Of a stretch of 64,000 nt of DNA, positions 36,991 through 45,476 are shown in pieces. Under the pieces are notes generated by a model. That model saw nothing but the letters and a program-made list of their open reading frames with translations. It did no database searches and was not told the DNA's origin. The stretch's first letter is position 1. Each line of letters opens with the position of its first letter. A program made the translations under genes and the position numbers. Source of the stretch: Spirosoma panaciterrae DSM 21099 (GTDB lineage: Bacteria > Bacteroidota > Bacteroidia > Cytophagales > Spirosomataceae); the NCBI RefSeq assembly GCF_000374025.1, contig NZ_KB893179.1:62001-126000 (forward strand). The letters run 5' to 3'.

Positions 36991-37755
36991 TTAAATGAAA
37001 ATCAGATTTCCGTTTACGAGTGCTTTCTGGTAGTTTTCCGCATCGAACTGATAGAGGTAAGGGGCCTTGTGGGGGGCTCCTGTCCGGCGTTCGCCGAGCC
37101 GTTTCAGGATGTTTAATCCGGTTATCTTCTTATGAAAATTGCGAGCATCCAGTACCCGGCCCAGTACCGCTTCGTATAGGCGCTGTAGCTCAGGAATCGT
37201 AAATTTTTCGGGCATCAGATTTAGGCCAATGGGTTGCCAGTTTAGTTGAAGCCGAATCGTTTTGAGGGCTACCTCCACTATATCCCGGTGATCGTAGAGC
37301 AACGAGGGCAGTTCACCCACATCCCACCAACTACATTCGTCCGACATAAAATCGAAGGTAGGTGTCACTTTCGTATAGTCGACCAGTGCGTAATAACCTG
37401 CCGATATCGTCCGCTTGGGCCATCGACTGCCAAATGGGAAGGGAATTTGCTGCCGTTGCCAGGTATCCTGCCAATCGTACCGAACGGCTTCACCAAATAA
37501 ATGAAATTGCTGAAGATAAATCTGAGCCAGGCCAGTCCGTTCGCGTAATACCCGTTCGGCAGCCGTATCGACCGATTCGTCCTTGTAGATAAATCCGCCC
37601 GGTAAACACCACTCGTTGGTATCTTTCCAGCGTAGTAGTAACACCTTTAGCCGGGTATCATGAAAACCGAAGATGACACAGTCGAGCGATAGTCCTAAAA
37701 TGCACTCTTCGGCAATGGTCTGGAAGTAGGTCGTTAATTGTTCAGGAAAAGTCAT
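36991..37755 (-). CDS. NUDIX-fold transcriptional regulator with C-terminal winged helix
   Basis: A 254-residue protein. Residues 20-165 form a NUDIX fold. The Nudix box (G54 to L76, GGFIYKDESVDTAAERVL then RERTGL) is degenerate: the RE pair has become RV and the EE pair ER, so hydrolysis is doubtful. Residues about 180-250 form a winged-helix region (FTIPELQRLYEAVLG, FHKKITGLNILKRLGERR). This is the layout of NrtR and the Bacteroidota AraR-type sugar-sensing regulators. It likely controls the two metabolic genes downstream, and perhaps the divergent Mo-hydroxylase genes starting at 37924. Effector unknown. Confidence 0.8.
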   Translation of the reverse strand: MTFPEQLTTYFQTIAEECILGLSLDCVIFGFHDTRLKVLLLRWKDTNEWCLPGGFIYKDESVDTAAERVLRERTGLAQIYLQQFHLFGEAVRYDWQDTWQRQQIPFPFGSRWPKRTISAGYYALVDYTKVTPTFDFMSDECSWWDVGELPSLLYDHRDIVEVALKTIRLQLNWQPIGLNLMPEKFTIPELQRLYEAVLGRVLDARNFHKKITGLNILKRLGERRTGAPHKAPYLYQFDAENYQKALVNGNLIFI

Positions 37756-37923
37756 GGGGGAAAGTTAAAACGCTTTCTGTCATTTTGGTAACGCCAGTAA
37801 CTCACTAATTAAAATCCCTGGCCCGGTCACACACCCGCTGTTGCCCAAAACGGATTACGTTTCAGCTATATTTTTGTATCTTTCCGTCTATAAACGCATT
37901 TTTAACCCCTATCCTTATTCGTT

Positions 37924-38430
37924 ATGGCTGCGGTAAAGCTAACGATTAATAATCAGGCGCATACACTGGACATTGATCCTCAAATGCCCTTACTCTGGGC
38001 CATTCGGGATGTTGTCGGGCTAACAGGCACTAAATTTGGCTGTGGTATTGCGCAATGCGGAGCCTGTACAGTGCATCTGGATGGCAACCCGATCCGTTCC
38101 TGTAGTTTTCCGGTCTCGGCGGCTGCGGGTCATAAAATCACGACCATCGAAGGTATTTCGAAAAATGGCGACCATCCGGTTCAAAAAGCCTGGATCGAAC
38201 ATCAGGTGCCGCAGTGTGGCTATTGCCAGTCGGGCCAGATCATGTCGGCACTGGCCTTACTGAAACAGACCCCCAAACCAACCGACGCCGATATTGATGC
38301 CGCCATGCAGGGAAACATCTGCCGCTGTGGTACCTACAATCGAATCCGTCAGGCCATTCATACGGCATCGGCCGAAATGACCTCCGCTCCCAAACTACCC
38401 AAATCCGCCCCTAAAATCGGTGAACGATGA
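37924..38430 (+). CDS. 2Fe-2S subunit of a xanthine-oxidase-family Mo hydroxylase (IorA-like)
   Basis: A 168-residue iron-sulfur protein. The plant-type ferredoxin cluster is in [16 protein letters not shown] (with a fourth Cys in IRSC), and the second cluster in [11 protein letters not shown] plus [12 protein letters not shown]. It passes electrons from the molybdenum subunit. Its stop overlaps the start of the next gene by four bases. There is no adjacent FAD subunit gene, so it matches the two-subunit isoquinoline-1-oxidoreductase or aldehyde-oxidase type that donates to a cytochrome or other acceptor. The final 15 residues are Pro/Lys-rich. Confidence 0.92.
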   Translation: MAAVKLTINNQAHTLDIDPQMPLLWAIRDVVGLTGTKFGCGIAQCGACTVHLDGNPIRSCSFPVSAAAGHKITTIEGISKNGDHPVQKAWIEHQVPQCGYCQSGQIMSALALLKQTPKPTDADIDAAMQGNICRCGTYNRIRQAIHTASAEMTSAPKLPKSAPKIGER

Positions 38431-40646
38431 GCCATAATCCGAAACAATCCGAATCGAACCCCTCCCGTCGGGCTTTTCTGAGAGCAGCCGGATTGACGGG
38501 AGCCACCTTTGCGCTGGGCCTTTCGAACACCGATCTGCTGGCGAGCCCGGTCCATAACCTGAGTACCCAGCCTGGACTGGCCCAGCCCGAAACGCTGCTG
38601 GCCGAATCGGCCGAGTTAACGCCCTATGTACTGATCGATAAATCGGGACAGATCACCCTGATGAACCCCCGTCCCGAAATTGGTCAGGGTACATTCCAGT
38701 CGGTTCCGGCACTGATTGCCGAAGAGCTGGAAGTGCCGCTTGACAAAGTCATTATTCGGCAAACGGGTGGCGAGAAGAAGTATGGTGGTATGTGGTCGCA
38801 GGCGGTGGGCGGTAGCGGCTCCATCCGGGGTGGCTATACGCAGATGCGGAAGGTTGGCGCTTCGGCCCGCGAGATGCTCATCAAAGCCGCCAGCGACCAG
38901 TGGAACGTACCCGCAGACGAATGCTATGCCGATAATGCGACCGTTGTTCACAAACCTTCCGGCAAAAAACTAACCTACGGGCAACTGGCCGAAACAGCTG
39001 CTAAACTTCCTGTACCGAAAGAGCCGAAACTGAAAGATCCCAAACAGTTCACGATGCTGGGCAAGTCGATTCCCCGGCCCGATGTACCACCAAAGGTGAA
39101 TGGCCAGGCGAAGTTCGGTATGGATGCCAAAGTGGCGGGTATGCTGTACGCGTCCATCGAACGGTGCCCGGTGCTGGGTAGCAAACTCGTTAGCTTCGAC
39201 GCTGCTCAGGCACTGAAGGTCAAAGGCGTTCAGAAAGCCGTGAAAGTGGAGCGGATCATGGGAAAGAACCACTACGAAGGCGTTGCCGTTCTGGCCGATA
39301 ATTACTGGGCCGCGTTACAGGGTCGGAAAGCTCTCAAGATTCAGTGGGATCATCAGCATCATGATACGTTTAACTCAGCCGACTACGAAAAAAGCCTGCG
39401 TAATCTGGAGAAGGCCGACGGGGTAGTAGGTCACAACGTGGGCGATTTCGACAAAACCTTTGCCGAATCCCCGACCAGGCTGGAAGCGTTCTACGAAACC
39501 CCTATGGTGAGCCACTCTCCCATGGAGCCGATGAACGCTTTGGCGCATTACCAGCCCGGCGATAAAATTGAACTTTGGGTATCAACGCAAGGGGGCGATC
39601 TGGTCAAGGATGAGGTTGCGAAGGTATTGAAGGTATCGCCCGATAATGTCACCGTCCATGTGCTGTTTAACGGTGGCGGTTTTGGCCGTCGGCTTACCCA
39701 GGATTTCGCCACGGAAGCGGCTTTGTTATCGAAAACGGTTGGCAAACCTGTAAAAGTTGTCTGGACTCGGGAAGATGATACGAGCCTGGGTCCTTTCCGG
39801 CCCCTCACATTCTCGGCTATGCGTGGCGCCTTGTCGGCCGATGGAAAAGCGGTTGCTTTTCAGCACAAGGTTATCTCGCCCTCTATCGACGCGACGATGA
39901 GCGAGAAATACGATAAAACCAAACCCGACGGCACCATGCTCGAAGGAACGGGTGAGCAGAAATATGAGATCCCAAACCTGAGTACTCGCTACGTTCATTC
40001 AGACATTCATATTCCACTTACCTACTGGCGATCAGTGACCAGTTCGACGGTTGCTTTTGCGCACGAGTGCTTTCTGGACGAAATGGCTCACAAAGCCGGG
40101 AAAGACCCAATGGCTTTCCGACTGAGTTTGCTGACCAAAGACACCGACGCCAAACGAATGATGACCAAACTGAAAGAGGTTTCGGGTTGGGACAAACCAC
40201 TGCCTGCTGGAAAAGGTCGGGGTGTAGCCCAGTGGGAATTCTTTGCGGGTCTGGCTGGGCAGGTGGTCGAAGTCTCGAAAAACAAATCGGGCGGCATCAC
40301 CGTTGACAAAGTCTATTGCGTTATTGACCTCGGTACGGTGGTTAACCCCGATACCGTAAAGGCGCAGGTAGAAGGTGCCATTGCTATGGCCCTGACAGCC
40401 GCCACCAAAGACGGGATTACGTTCGCTAACGGCCGAACGGTTCAGACGAATTTTGATGCCAACCGGATGTTACGTATCCACGAAATGCCCGAAGTAGAGG
40501 TTCATATTCTGGCTGAAGGCGGTCCTACCATCAAAGGCGTTGGCGAACCCGGTTTGCCACCCCTGGCTCCTGCCCTGGCCAATGCGGTATTTGCGGCCAC
40601 AGGCAAGCGAATTCGTACGTTACCGTTTGATTTAGAGAAGGTATAA
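38427..40646 (+). CDS. Molybdopterin-binding subunit of a xanthine-oxidase-family hydroxylase (IorB-like)
   Basis: A 739-residue catalytic subunit. It starts with a Tat-like signal: [20 protein letters not shown], so the folded cofactor-loaded enzyme is probably exported to the periplasm. Mo-cofactor motifs include [54 protein letters not shown] and the C-terminal [17 protein letters not shown] with the catalytic glutamate. The substrate is an N-heterocycle or aldehyde, not predictable. It overlaps iorA-like by four bases. An imperfect hairpin separates it from xdhC. Confidence 0.92.
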   Translation: MSHNPKQSESNPSRRAFLRAAGLTGATFALGLSNTDLLASPVHNLSTQPGLAQPETLLAESAELTPYVLIDKSGQITLMNPRPEIGQGTFQSVPALIAEELEVPLDKVIIRQTGGEKKYGGMWSQAVGGSGSIRGGYTQMRKVGASAREMLIKAASDQWNVPADECYADNATVVHKPSGKKLTYGQLAETAAKLPVPKEPKLKDPKQFTMLGKSIPRPDVPPKVNGQAKFGMDAKVAGMLYASIERCPVLGSKLVSFDAAQALKVKGVQKAVKVERIMGKNHYEGVAVLADNYWAALQGRKALKIQWDHQHHDTFNSADYEKSLRNLEKADGVVGHNVGDFDKTFAESPTRLEAFYETPMVSHSPMEPMNALAHYQPGDKIELWVSTQGGDLVKDEVAKVLKVSPDNVTVHVLFNGGGFGRRLTQDFATEAALLSKTVGKPVKVVWTREDDTSLGPFRPLTFSAMRGALSADGKAVAFQHKVISPSIDATMSEKYDKTKPDGTMLEGTGEQKYEIPNLSTRYVHSDIHIPLTYWRSVTSSTVAFAHECFLDEMAHKAGKDPMAFRLSLLTKDTDAKRMMTKLKEVSGWDKPLPAGKGRGVAQWEFFAGLAGQVVEVSKNKSGGITVDKVYCVIDLGTVVNPDTVKAQVEGAIAMALTAATKDGITFANGRTVQTNFDANRMLRIHEMPEVEVHILAEGGPTIKGVGEPGLPPLAPALANAVFAATGKRIRTLPFDLEKV

Positions 40647-40655
40647 AGTATTGTC

Positions 40656-40717
40656 TGGTGTCTGTAGGTTATGGGTTAACAGGACTTATGGGTCTACCGC
40701 TAACCTACAGACATCCA
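40656..40717. repeat. Inverted repeat between iorB-like and xdhC
   Basis: GTCTGTAGGTTA and its exact complement TAACCTACAGAC (40701-40712) form a 12-bp stem that extends with one bulged base on each side. It starts about ten bases after the iorB stop. It may attenuate transcription into xdhC or stabilise the upstream mRNA. Confidence 0.55.
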
Positions 40718-40727
40718 ACCTGAAACC

Positions 40728-41915
40728 ATGAAAGAAATAACCCGCATTGTTGACGTTTTTGAGCAGATCGATTTTTCGCAGCGAAAAGCCGCCTTGGCAA
40801 CCGTCGTCTGGGTCGAAGGGTCGTCGTATCGACGGCCTGGAGCCCGAATGCTCATTACGGACGACGGACGTTGGGAAGGGGCCATCAGTGGTGGTTGTCT
40901 GGAAGGAGATGCCTTACGCAAAGCCCGGCAGGTCATGCTCGATGGCCAGCCGATTGTGGTTACTTACGATACCATGGACGATGGGGCGAATAGCTTTGGG
41001 GTAGGCCTGGGCTGCAACGGCATTATCGACGTACTGATTGAACCTATTAATCCAGCCTACGCGCAAAATCCAATCGCTTTTCTGAAAGAGTTTGCCCAAA
41101 AACGCGACGTCCGTGCCCTGGCTACGGTTCTCAAAAGCGATGGTACAAATGTATTCCCCGGAAAACGGTATGTGCTGACCGGATTCGCTGATGAGTCGGT
41201 ACCCACCTGGCTCAAGCCCGATATGGAAGAGGTCTTTGATTTGGGAAAGCCCCTAACAAAAGGCTATACCGTTGGCCTGGAAACGGTCGACGTGTTTATT
41301 GAGCGGATTGATCCGGGCATTGAATTGGTCATTTTCGGCGCCGGATACGATGTCATTCCAGTCGCCAAACTCGCCCGCGACCTGGGTTGGCAGGTAACCG
41401 TTACCGACGACTGTATTGCGCACCTTTCGCCCAAACGGTTCCCGGCCGCTACCTGTGTTCTGTACGCCGATCGGCAGGTGGTGCTCGACCAACTAACCAT
41501 TACAGATCGTACAGCCGCCGTACTGATGTCGCACAATTTCAACTACGACCGGGCGGTGTTGCAGGAGCTTCTTAAAACCGACGTTCCGTATATTGGTATA
41601 CTGGGTCCCCGAAAACGGTTCGACAAAATGCAGGATGAGTTTGCCAAAGATCGGTTGTCTTTCTCAGAAGCTCAGTTGAACCGTGTGCATTCACCGATTG
41701 GGCTGGATTTAGGTGCCGAAACACCCGACGAAATTGCCCTTTCCATCATCGCCGAAGTAAAAGCATTCTTCACCAAACGGACGGGTAGCTTTCTGAAGGA
41801 CAAGACGGGCCCCATTCATGAACGGGTTTCGGGAAATGCGGCTGGGTATGGCCGACTGGGCACATCGATCAATCTGGAAGACATCGGTGCAGGTACAGTC
41901 GGGCTGGACGCATGA
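40728..41915 (+). CDS. XdhC-family molybdenum-cofactor maturation protein
   Basis: A 395-residue cytosolic chaperone that binds the sulfurated molybdenum cofactor and inserts it into the hydroxylase. The XdhC/CoxI N-terminal motifs are VEGSSYRRPGARMLI and GAISGGCLEGDALRK; the C-terminal Rossmann domain has VIFGAGYDVIPVAKLARDLG and LMSHNFNYDRAVLQEL. The C-terminal stretch GPRKRFDKM and ETPDEIALSIIAEV is standard. It overlaps the next gene by four bases, so this maturation pair is co-translated. Its presence supports a functional enzyme. Confidence 0.93.
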   Translation: MKEITRIVDVFEQIDFSQRKAALATVVWVEGSSYRRPGARMLITDDGRWEGAISGGCLEGDALRKARQVMLDGQPIVVTYDTMDDGANSFGVGLGCNGIIDVLIEPINPAYAQNPIAFLKEFAQKRDVRALATVLKSDGTNVFPGKRYVLTGFADESVPTWLKPDMEEVFDLGKPLTKGYTVGLETVDVFIERIDPGIELVIFGAGYDVIPVAKLARDLGWQVTVTDDCIAHLSPKRFPAATCVLYADRQVVLDQLTITDRTAAVLMSHNFNYDRAVLQELLKTDVPYIGILGPRKRFDKMQDEFAKDRLSFSEAQLNRVHSPIGLDLGAETPDEIALSIIAEVKAFFTKRTGSFLKDKTGPIHERVSGNAAGYGRLGTSINLEDIGAGTVGLDA

Positions 41916-42517
41916 ATCTGGCAACGATCATCCTGGCTGCGGGTGCCTCTAGCCGATTGGGTGGGCAACCAAAACAGCTTCTGGTGCAGAACGGCATTCC
42001 CCTGGTTCAACGTATTGTTCAAACGACATTATCGCTGGAAGCAGGGCCCGTCATCGTTGTACTGGGTGCAAATCAGTCGCTCATTCTACCTGAAATCCAG
42101 CATCTTCCAGTCCAAATTGCAACGAATCCAAACTGGCAGGAAGGTTTAGCTTCTTCACTACATGTTGGTCTGAACAGCTTGCCTCAAGACTCTATCGACT
42201 ATTTTCTGGTTCTTCTGACCGATCAGCCCTTTGTTACGGCAGAGCTATTGCAAACGCTTATTACAACCCAGCAACGAACCGGCAAAGGCATCGTTGCCTG
42301 TCGGTATGGCAATCCTGACCATTTAGGTGTACCCGCCTTGTTTTCAATGAGCTACCGACCGGCTTTCATGAAACTCTCTGGCGATGTGGGGGCGCGTAAA
42401 CTTATACAGCAACATGCGGATGATTGTGCCGAAGTCGGTTTTGACCTGGGTACCATCGACCTGGATACCTGGGCCGATGTGGAGGCATGGCAGAAGAGAG
42501 CACTTACTCGCTCATAA
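41912..42517 (+). CDS. MocA-like molybdenum-cofactor nucleotidyltransferase
   Basis: A 201-residue member of the MobA-like NTP-transferase family, with IILAAGASSRLGGQPKQLL (nucleotide-binding loop) at residues 5-23, and VLLTDQPFVTAELL for the metal-binding Asp region. In this position, overlapping xdhC, the best reading is attachment of CMP (or GMP) to molybdopterin for the IorB-type enzyme. CMP transfer (MocA) is favoured because xanthine-oxidase-family enzymes of this type usually use the cytosine form; this is inference. ruvX follows with its own promoter. Confidence 0.85.
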   Translation: MNLATIILAAGASSRLGGQPKQLLVQNGIPLVQRIVQTTLSLEAGPVIVVLGANQSLILPEIQHLPVQIATNPNWQEGLASSLHVGLNSLPQDSIDYFLVLLTDQPFVTAELLQTLITTQQRTGKGIVACRYGNPDHLGVPALFSMSYRPAFMKLSGDVGARKLIQQHADDCAEVGFDLGTIDLDTWADVEAWQKRALTRS

Positions 42518-42539
42518 CCGCATCCTGGCCCCGCGCTCC

Positions 42540-42570
42540 TTGCACTCTGCCTTCAGCCTTCGTACCTTTG
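42540..42570 (+). promoter_or_regulatory. Promoter of ruvX
   Basis: TTG at 42540-42542, 20 bases, then TACCTTTG at 42563-42570. This is a full match to the Bacteroidota consensus. The ATG at 42579 begins eight bases after the -7 box, so the mRNA leader would be almost absent. It confirms the short ruvX start over the longer open frame. Confidence 0.7.
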
Positions 42571-42578
42571 TTACCGAA

Positions 42579-43013
42579 ATGGCAAGACTATTAGCTATCG
42601 ATTATGGTTCGAAACGGACGGGTATTGCTGTCACAGATCCTTTGCAGTTAATTGCATCGGCCCTGGAAACGGTACCCTCTCACGAAGTATTGAAGTTTTT
42701 AAAAACCTATACGCAGCGTGAACCTGTCGAAGCGTTTATCGTAGGCTTGCCTAAAGGATTAGATGGTGCCGATACGGATAATACGGCGCGGGTTCGGAAA
42801 TTTGTAACGCATTTGCAAAATGCCTTCCCCGACACGCCAATCCACTGGCACGACGAACGGTTTACGTCGGTAATGGCTTTACAGGCAATGATTGCTGGAG
42901 GAAGTACCAAAAAAGACCGACGCGAAAAAGGTAATATCGACAAAGTGAGTGCCGCCATCATCCTACAATCGTACATGGAAAGCAACCATCTGAACCGGGA
43001 TTTATTAGATTAA
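42579..43013 (+). CDS. ruvX: Putative pre-16S rRNA nuclease / Holliday-junction resolvase-like protein
   Basis: A 144-residue YqgF-family protein that folds like RNase H and is thought to process the 5' end of 16S rRNA. It starts MARLLAIDYGSKRTGIAVTD with the first catalytic Asp, has VGLPKGLDG, WHDERFTSVMA and a final DKVSAAIILQSYME with the last acidic residues. An in-frame ATG at 42384 would add 65 residues overlapping mocA; it is ruled out by the promoter inside that stretch and by family length. A 20-base hairpin follows at 43010. Confidence 0.92.
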   Translation: MARLLAIDYGSKRTGIAVTDPLQLIASALETVPSHEVLKFLKTYTQREPVEAFIVGLPKGLDGADTDNTARVRKFVTHLQNAFPDTPIHWHDERFTSVMALQAMIAGGSTKKDRREKGNIDKVSAAIILQSYMESNHLNRDLLD

Positions 43014-43068
43014 ACTGATTTACAGGATTTTGCTCCTACTAGTAGGCCAATCCTGTAAATCCGTTTAA
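43010..43068. repeat. Long inverted repeat of AATCCTGTAAAT type after ruvX
   Basis: Arms at 43010-43029 and 43049-43068 match at 19 of 20. The loop contains the smaller palindrome CTACTAGTAG. The right arm continues as further ATCCTG words (TTAATCCTGAAAATCCTGG) up to 43085, so the sequence is both palindromic and tandem. From memory, such AATCCTG-word repeats are scattered in Bacteroidota intergenic DNA. Confidence 0.65.
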
Positions 43069-43100
43069 TCCTGAAAATCCTGGTTCAGACAATTAAATTT

Positions 43101-43673
43101 ATGATACTCCCAATAATTGCCTACGGCGACCCCGTTTTACGGAAGCGGGCCAAAGATATTGAACCCGGTAGCATCGACGTAAAAGCGTTGAGCGACAATA
43201 TGTTCGAAACCATGTACGCGGCTTCGGGGGTTGGTTTGGCTGCTCCACAGATTGGGCAAAGTATTCGGATGTTTGTGGTCGATGGCTCCCCGATGAATGA
43301 AGATGAACCCGAAGAAGACATTGATAAGAGCCTGATTGATTTCAAAAAAGTGTTTATCAATCCCGAAATTATCGAAGAAGCGGGCGATGACTGGGGGTTT
43401 GAAGAAGGCTGCCTGAGCATCCCAGGCATTCGGGGAGAGGTATTCCGGCCCGAAATCGTCGTTATCCGTTACTTCGACACCGACTGGAACGAACATGAAG
43501 AAGAATACGATGGTATGGCTGCCCGGATTATTCAACATGAGTACGACCACCTCGAAGGCAAACTGTTTACCGATTACCTGCCCCCTATCCGTCGGACACT
43601 CATTAAGAAAAAACTGACCGACATTTCAAAAGGCAAAACCGACGCGGAGTACAAAATGAAATTTCCAAAGTAA
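43101..43673 (+). CDS. def: Peptide deformylase
   Basis: A 190-residue metalloenzyme that removes the formyl group from nascent proteins. The three motifs are GVGLAAPQIG, EGCLSIP with the metal-binding Cys, and QHEYDHLEG with the two metal-binding His and the catalytic Glu. A 12-residue acidic insert (NEDEPEEDIDK) follows motif 1 and is common in Bacteroidota. The gene is a likely partner of ruvX in one transcription block, separated only by the hairpin repeat. Confidence 0.96.
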   Translation: MILPIIAYGDPVLRKRAKDIEPGSIDVKALSDNMFETMYAASGVGLAAPQIGQSIRMFVVDGSPMNEDEPEEDIDKSLIDFKKVFINPEIIEEAGDDWGFEEGCLSIPGIRGEVFRPEIVVIRYFDTDWNEHEEEYDGMAARIIQHEYDHLEGKLFTDYLPPIRRTLIKKKLTDISKGKTDAEYKMKFPK

Positions 43674-43751
43674 ATGGCCTAGGACATAGAGGTTTGGGCA
43701 AAGGGTAAATGAACCCCTGCGGCTCATGCCCCGTGCCCTATGCCTCATGCC

Positions 43752-44534
43752 ATGAACATAACCCTCCTCCAAACCAACCTGTATTGGCAAGACCCCGTGG
43801 CTAACCGGGCTATGCTGGAGGAACGTATATTCGGTCTGGCAGAGCCTACCGACCTGATCGTACTCCCCGAAATGTTTACGACGGGCTTTACAATGGATGC
43901 CGCTTCGGTTGCCGAACCGATGAACCTGACGACTTTTCGATGGCTTAAGCAGATGGCTGCGCAAACAGGGGCTGTTGTAACGGGGAGCTACGTAGTAAAG
44001 GAAGCGGGAAAGTTCTTCAATCGGCTTATCTGGATGCAGCCCGATGGGCAGTTCGACACCTACGACAAACGGCATCTGTTTCGTATGGCGGGTGAAGATA
44101 CCATATATACAGCCGGAGACCGACGGATTATTAAAGAGTGGAAAGGCTGGCGAATCTGCCCGCTTATTTGCTACGATCTTCGGTTTCCGGTATGGAGCCG
44201 GAATACGGATGGCCAATCGCAGGAGTTTGCCTACGATCTGCTTCTGTATGTAGCCAACTGGCCAGCCGTTCGTCGGGCGCCCTGGAATACGCTTCTACAG
44301 GGACGGGCCATCGAAAACCTGGCTTACGTTGCGGGAGTCAATCGCGTGGGTACCGATGGAAACGGACACCCCTACTCTGGCGACTCAGCCATCATTGATT
44401 TTAAGGGAGAGGTACTAGCCCGACATACCGATGTCGAAATCGCCCATCAACAAACACTCTCTCTGGACGACCTCAACGCGTTCCGCCAGAAATTCCCGGC
44501 CAATCTGGACGCTGATGCCTTCATCATTCAATAG
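43752..44534 (+). CDS. Nitrilase-superfamily omega-amidase-like hydrolase
   Basis: A C-N hydrolase of about 260 residues. The Glu-Lys-Cys triad is visible in IVLPEMFTTGF (Glu), YDKRHLFRMAGE (Lys) and CPLICYDLRFPVW (Cys). The order and the FRMAGED and RAIENLAYVAGVNRVG stretches match the YafV/omega-amidase group, which hydrolyses alpha-ketoglutaramate or alpha-ketosuccinamate, a repair or metabolite-damage role. The ATG at 43752 (MNITLLQTN) fits; an ATG at 43740 is in the same frame. It ends seven bases before the next gene. Confidence 0.88.
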   Translation: MNITLLQTNLYWQDPVANRAMLEERIFGLAEPTDLIVLPEMFTTGFTMDAASVAEPMNLTTFRWLKQMAAQTGAVVTGSYVVKEAGKFFNRLIWMQPDGQFDTYDKRHLFRMAGEDTIYTAGDRRIIKEWKGWRICPLICYDLRFPVWSRNTDGQSQEFAYDLLLYVANWPAVRRAPWNTLLQGRAIENLAYVAGVNRVGTDGNGHPYSGDSAIIDFKGEVLARHTDVEIAHQQTLSLDDLNAFRQKFPANLDADAFIIQ

Positions 44535-44540
44535 GAGATT

Positions 44541-45341
44541 ATGAAGATCTTATCAGTGATACCCAGGAAACTCTTCGCATTCGACCTCGACGGTACACTG
44601 CTTAGACGTGACAAAACCCTCTCTAATAGAACCATTCGTGCTATTAATCAACTGGTCGAAAAAGGGCATTTAGTTAGCATAGCAACCGCTCGTCCGCCCC
44701 GAGATGTTGCCAGCCTTCTGACCGATGTTATTACGTATCACTATTGCATCTGCTATAATGGGGCAGAAGTGTACAAAGGCCGCACCCGAATTGCCCAGTA
44801 TGCTATTCGGCCAGATTTAGCCTATAGCCTTGTTCAGGAGCTGGCTAAGATTAGGCATGACTTATTCATTGGGGTCGAATCTGACGATACATTTCATGTA
44901 AATCGATCGCCTGCCCATTTATTTGGTGAAGTCCCTTACCAGCAAATCGCTTTCTCAGATCAGCAACATCCGGTTTTTAGCCGAGGAATCACCAAAATTA
45001 TCCATGAAGGCTTAGGCACTTCGTCTGAAACAGTTACGCTTCAATCTATACAAGATGCTTGTTCGGTCACCCATACGGACAACGGCGCTATTGTGCAGAT
45101 TATGGCACAGGGTGTAAACAAATGGGCTGCACTTCAAACCATTTCTTTACGCGAAAACGTAACCACTCAGGATATTGTCGCTTTTGGTGATGATCATAAT
45201 GACCTCGCCATGCTGACCTCCTGCGGTATGGGCGTCGCAATGGCCAATGCTACTGTGTCTGTATTAGCAGCCTCTGTATTCAGAACCTCATCAAACGACG
45301 ACGAGGGTGTCGCCTTATTTCTGGAAAAGAATTTCCTATAA
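44541..45341 (+). CDS. Cof-type HAD-family phosphatase
   Basis: A 266-residue hydrolase of the HAD superfamily, subfamily IIB. Motif I is FAFDLDGTLLRRD, with the nucleophile and acid Asp, motif II-like SIATARPPRDV, and motif IV VAFGDDHNDLAML. The Cof cap domain is in the middle. It probably dephosphorylates small sugar or nucleotide phosphates. AGGAG precedes the start by three bases, one of the few Shine-Dalgarno-like matches in the window. It is in tight succession with the amidase (six bases). Confidence 0.9.
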   Translation: MKILSVIPRKLFAFDLDGTLLRRDKTLSNRTIRAINQLVEKGHLVSIATARPPRDVASLLTDVITYHYCICYNGAEVYKGRTRIAQYAIRPDLAYSLVQELAKIRHDLFIGVESDDTFHVNRSPAHLFGEVPYQQIAFSDQQHPVFSRGITKIIHEGLGTSSETVTLQSIQDACSVTHTDNGAIVQIMAQGVNKWAALQTISLRENVTTQDIVAFGDDHNDLAMLTSCGMGVAMANATVSVLAASVFRTSSNDDEGVALFLEKNFL

Positions 45342-45476
45342 TAGGCCACTAACCTTCTGCCTATCAACGGCTTAAAAAACGATTAATTTTAGCTATTTCC
45401 TAAGAAATAACAGGCTCAAAGTGTTTTCAGTAACTACATTCGCTCATGACATTTTAGTTACAATTCACTACAGATT

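Noticed and set aside
42384-42578. Longer ruvX start
   Set aside because: It overlaps the nucleotidyltransferase gene and contains the ruvX promoter; family members start at MARLLAIDYG.
43677-43751. An imperfect palindrome of GCCCTATGCC-type words between def and the amidase gene
   Set aside because: Only about 16 of 25 positions pair. It resembles the other word-type palindromes but is too degraded to call.
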